Assembly (NCBI GenBank): GCA_947501565.1
Contig: CANMWJ010000007.1
Location: forward strand, 1 to 64,000
Source of the DNA: an uncultured Marinobacterium sp.
GTDB taxonomy: Bacteria > Pseudomonadota > Gammaproteobacteria > Pseudomonadales > Balneatricaceae
DNA length: 64,000 bases
Direction: 5' to 3'
Within the stretch, counting starts at the first letter, position 1; every line of letters begins with the position of its first letter. The translations under genes and the position numbers were made by a program. The notes beneath the pieces are model-generated. The model searched no databases and was not told where the DNA came from. It saw only the letters and a list, made by a program, of their open reading frames with translations. Below, in pieces: positions 61,777-64,000 of the stretch.

Positions 61777-62685
61777 ATGGACGCTCTGAAGAAGTTGAGC
61801 TGTGTGTTCCTGCTGTTCCTGCTGTTCCTGAGTTCTGCCCTGACGGCAAATGCCGGTGCGCTCGATAAGATCCTGGCGGACGGTGAGTTGCGTCATCTGG
61901 CGATCCCCTATGCCCGCTTTAACACCGGTGATGGTGACGGGTTGGATATCGAACTGATGCAGGGATTTGCCGCGCATCTGGGGGTGAAATACCGTTATGT
62001 GGAAACCGGCTGGTCGGCCGCGTTTGAGGACCTGTTGGGTGTGCAGGTGAAGCCCAACGGTGACGCTATCGAATATGGTGAGGTTGTACCGATACGCGGA
62101 GATGTGCTGGCCAGCGGTATCACCAAGCTGGAGTGGCGCGAGCAGGTGATCGCCTACTCTGATTCCACCTTCCCGTCGGCGGTGTGGCTGATCGCCAGGC
62201 CCGACCTGCCGCAGTCCCCCATCAAAGCCAGCGGTGATCTGCAGACGGATATGCAGCGCACCCGTGACAAGTTAACCCCGCAAACCCGTCTGTTGAGTAA
62301 ACCCCGTACCTGTCTCGATGCCAGTCTCTACAAGCTGGATGGTCTGGCCCTGATCGAATACTCCAGCAAGATCGATGTGAACGAGGTTGCACCGGCAGTG
62401 ATCCAGGGGGTGACCGACACCGCGCTGCTGGATGTGCCGGATGCGTTGATCGCGCTGGAGAAGTGGGCAGGACAGATCAAGGTGCTGGGGCCGATCTCCG
62501 GTCTGCAGGAGATGGGTGTGGTGTTCCGCCAGGAGGATAATGCCTTGCGGGAAGCGTTTAACGCCTACTTCCGGGAGTTGGTGCGCACCGGGCGTTACCA
62601 GCAGATGGTGGATCGTTATTACCCCAATATCCGCCAGCACTTTCCTGAATTCTTCGCAGCGCTGGCGGCGTCTGCGGTTCAGTAA
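61777..62685 (+). CDS. Periplasmic solute-binding protein (SBP_bac_3 type)
   Basis: 302 aa from ATG 61777 (GGAGG). Signal peptide LSCVFLLFLLFLSSALTANA (residues 6-25), then a family 3 binding domain: LDIELMQGFAAHLGVKYRYV (about 52-71), and AFNAYFRELVRTGRYQQMVDRYY at the C-terminus. There is no ABC permease gene beside it; instead a GGDEF gene starts 14 nt later. It may sense rather than transport. Confidence 0.85.
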   Translation: MDALKKLSCVFLLFLLFLSSALTANAGALDKILADGELRHLAIPYARFNTGDGDGLDIELMQGFAAHLGVKYRYVETGWSAAFEDLLGVQVKPNGDAIEYGEVVPIRGDVLASGITKLEWREQVIAYSDSTFPSAVWLIARPDLPQSPIKASGDLQTDMQRTRDKLTPQTRLLSKPRTCLDASLYKLDGLALIEYSSKIDVNEVAPAVIQGVTDTALLDVPDALIALEKWAGQIKVLGPISGLQEMGVVFRQEDNALREAFNAYFRELVRTGRYQQMVDRYYPNIRQHFPEFFAALAASAVQ

Positions 62686-62699
62686 CGGCGGGAGACAGG

Positions 62700-64000
62700 A
62701 TGTTTCAACGATCTCTGCTCGGTAAATTCTGGCTGTTCTTTCTCTCCGCCGTGGTGATTATCTACACGGCGTTGCTGATCGGGCTGTCAGTGCAGTCGCA
62801 GCGGAGTTCTTATGATGCAGCGCTGGAGACCGCCAGCAACGAGTTTGATGCCCAGGTGCGGGTGCTGGATTACGAATATCACCAGTTGTCTGACCACCTC
62901 TACCAGCTGTCCGAGCTGAATGCTATCAACGTTTACTACGCCAACCTGATGCTGGGGATGTCCTACCGTTACGGCCTCAGCGACAGCCTGTTCAACATCT
63001 CCACTGATATCCGCGAAGTGCTGCTGAAGCACGATCTGGGCAGTCACGTTCGTGCCATCGAGTTTGTCGATGCGGTGGGTGGATACCGCCAGAATATCCG
63101 TTTGGTGGAGAGTGCAGGCCAGTGTGGACGTAAATTCTCTACGGTCACAACCCGGGAGCTGTTCTTTATCGGTGATGCGATCTGCTTGCAGGTACCGGTG
63201 ATCTACAAGCAGCTGTCTCGCGGCGTGCTGCACGTGGAGTTGAGCGCCAGTATCTTCGATATCAGTAGTTTCTCCGGCAGTGGCCACTACTACCTGCTCG
63301 ATCCGGCGGGGGGATATTGGCAGTGGGACCAGACCGGCAGACGCTGGCTGGCGACCGATCAGGGGCCGCCACTCAGTAACGATAACTTCCTCTTCAGCGC
63401 AGAGCTGACCTCCGGTGGTTTCGGCATGCTGCGTTCGCTGCCGAGTAATGAGCTGATCAGCTTTACCCAGACTACCGAGTTTATTATCGCGTTGTCCGGG
63501 CTGGCCCTGTTGGTCTGGATCGCCGGTTACAAGGTGGTGCGCTATCGCGAACAAAACCTGCTGCTGAACGCCGAAGTGGCGCAGGAGCGGCAGCATATCG
63601 AAAAACTCTCGCAGGCAAACAAACGTCTGGAATCGGAGATGACCCGCCGTGAGGCGCTGGAGCAGCAGCTCAGCTACCGGGCCCATCACGACATGCTCAC
63701 CGGTTTACCCAACCGGGAGCAGGCGATTGCCTGCATCGATGAGGCGATCGCCAGGGCACAACCCAGCAGAAACCTGCTGGCGGTGGTGTTCTGCGATCTG
63801 GACCGCTTTAAACAGGTGAACGATACTCTGGGGCACGATGCGGGTGACTCGCTGATTACAAATGCCGCTGAACGCCTGCAGGCGGTGGTCGGCAAGAATG
63901 ATATGGTGGCCCGTTTCGGGGGCGACGAGTTCCTGCTGCTGGTGGAAAGCTGCGATTCGGTGCATGCGGTGGAGCTGTTATGTCAGCGCCTGATCGGTGT
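62700..64000 (+). CDS. Membrane GGDEF protein (partial; cut by window end)
   Basis: Starts ATG 62700 with GGGAGACAGG. The first 433 residues are in the window. N-terminal membrane helix (about residues 9-30), a periplasmic sensor region of about 220 aa, second helix (about 255-275), a coiled linker, then a GGDEF domain with HHDMLTGLPNRE, FCDLDRFKQVNDTLGHDAGD and intact RFGGDEFLLL. No RxxD inhibitory site is seen before the motif. It is coupled to the solute-binding gene, which may feed a ligand signal to it. A C-terminal EAL domain cannot be excluded. Confidence 0.88.
   Translation, partial: MFQRSLLGKFWLFFLSAVVIIYTALLIGLSVQSQRSSYDAALETASNEFDAQVRVLDYEYHQLSDHLYQLSELNAINVYYANLMLGMSYRYGLSDSLFNISTDIREVLLKHDLGSHVRAIEFVDAVGGYRQNIRLVESAGQCGRKFSTVTTRELFFIGDAICLQVPVIYKQLSRGVLHVELSASIFDISSFSGSGHYYLLDPAGGYWQWDQTGRRWLATDQGPPLSNDNFLFSAELTSGGFGMLRSLPSNELISFTQTTEFIIALSGLALLVWIAGYKVVRYREQNLLLNAEVAQERQHIEKLSQANKRLESEMTRREALEQQLSYRAHHDMLTGLPNREQAIACIDEAIARAQPSRNLLAVVFCDLDRFKQVNDTLGHDAGDSLITNAAERLQAVVGKNDMVARFGGDEFLLLVESCDSVHAVELLCQRLIG

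Noticed and set aside
1-64000. CRISPR arrays, insertion sequences, prophage or integrase genes
   Set aside because: No regularly spaced repeats, transposase or phage motifs were seen in reading the window on both strands.

Overview
The window is chromosomal DNA of a marine-type gammaproteobacterium, most likely an Oceanospirillales or Pseudomonadales relative (Marinobacterium, Neptunomonas or Amphritea-like). This is inferred from gene order (TPR lipoprotein / lolB / tRNA-Gln / prs / rplY / pth / ychF with a divergent hemA-prfA block, as in Pseudomonas), from the protein families and from the GC-rich codon use. Exact genus cannot be fixed without a search. I see no insertion sequence, prophage, integrase or CRISPR array.

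Layout. 1-4,100: a tRNA-Met/Gln/Met operon and the leftward tRNA-Gln(CTG)-prs-rplY-pth-ychF block. The ispE gene that normally sits between lolB and tRNA-Gln is absent. 4,079-11,450: lolB and a TPR lipoprotein leftward; hemA-prfA, then prmC-moeB-CoA-binding protein rightward, with a small antisense gene between prfA and prmC. 11,450-16,700: small proteins (two of about 50-60 aa), RidA, an ankyrin protein with a Cys-rich Cu/Zn-type permease, an AEC carrier and a SixA-like phosphatase. 16,700-21,600: a short-chain acyl-CoA module (Pct/YdiF-type CoA-transferase, 3-hydroxybutyryl-CoA dehydrogenase) beside a PAS-sigma54 activator, with a near-consensus -24/-12 promoter before the CoA-transferase. 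21,600-22,475: an AT-rich stretch with a tandem 15-bp repeat, a nested hairpin and a 57-aa ORF.

22,476-25,697: an ATP-grasp ligase / membrane inactive transglutaminase / retropepsin-like lipoprotein operon, divergent from fadD. 27,781-31,064: a three-gene envelope cassette (DPGTGS membrane peptide, SAM methyltransferase, membrane-bound alkaline-phosphatase-superfamily enzyme with a Thr nucleophile motif). 31,132-45,572: a complete Tad/Flp pilus locus with a divergent receiver-AraC regulator and a candidate AraC operator before flp, plus an extra AAA+ ATPase. 45,638-51,972: polysaccharide deacetylase; a GCS2-type carboxylate-amine ligase paired with an aspartoacylase-type Zn hydrolase; a short thiolase homologue; pcm; a Spy-like periplasmic protein.

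51,988-58,430: XRE regulator, sugar transferase, PilZ protein, ABM monooxygenase, luxS and a dCache-PAS-GGDEF-EAL protein. 58,559-58,965: tRNA-Ser-Asn-Lys-Lys. 59,116-64,000: a small likely copper-related cluster, greB, and a solute-binding protein followed by a GGDEF protein cut by the window end.

Together the Tad pilus, sugar transferase, PilZ protein and two c-di-GMP enzymes suggest a surface-attached, biofilm-competent lifestyle. The parts most worth experimental attention are the amidoligase trio, the DPGTGS-methyltransferase-phosphotransferase cassette, the ligase/hydrolase pair at 46.8-49.3 kb, the AAA+ protein in the Tad locus, and the structured element near 21.8 kb.
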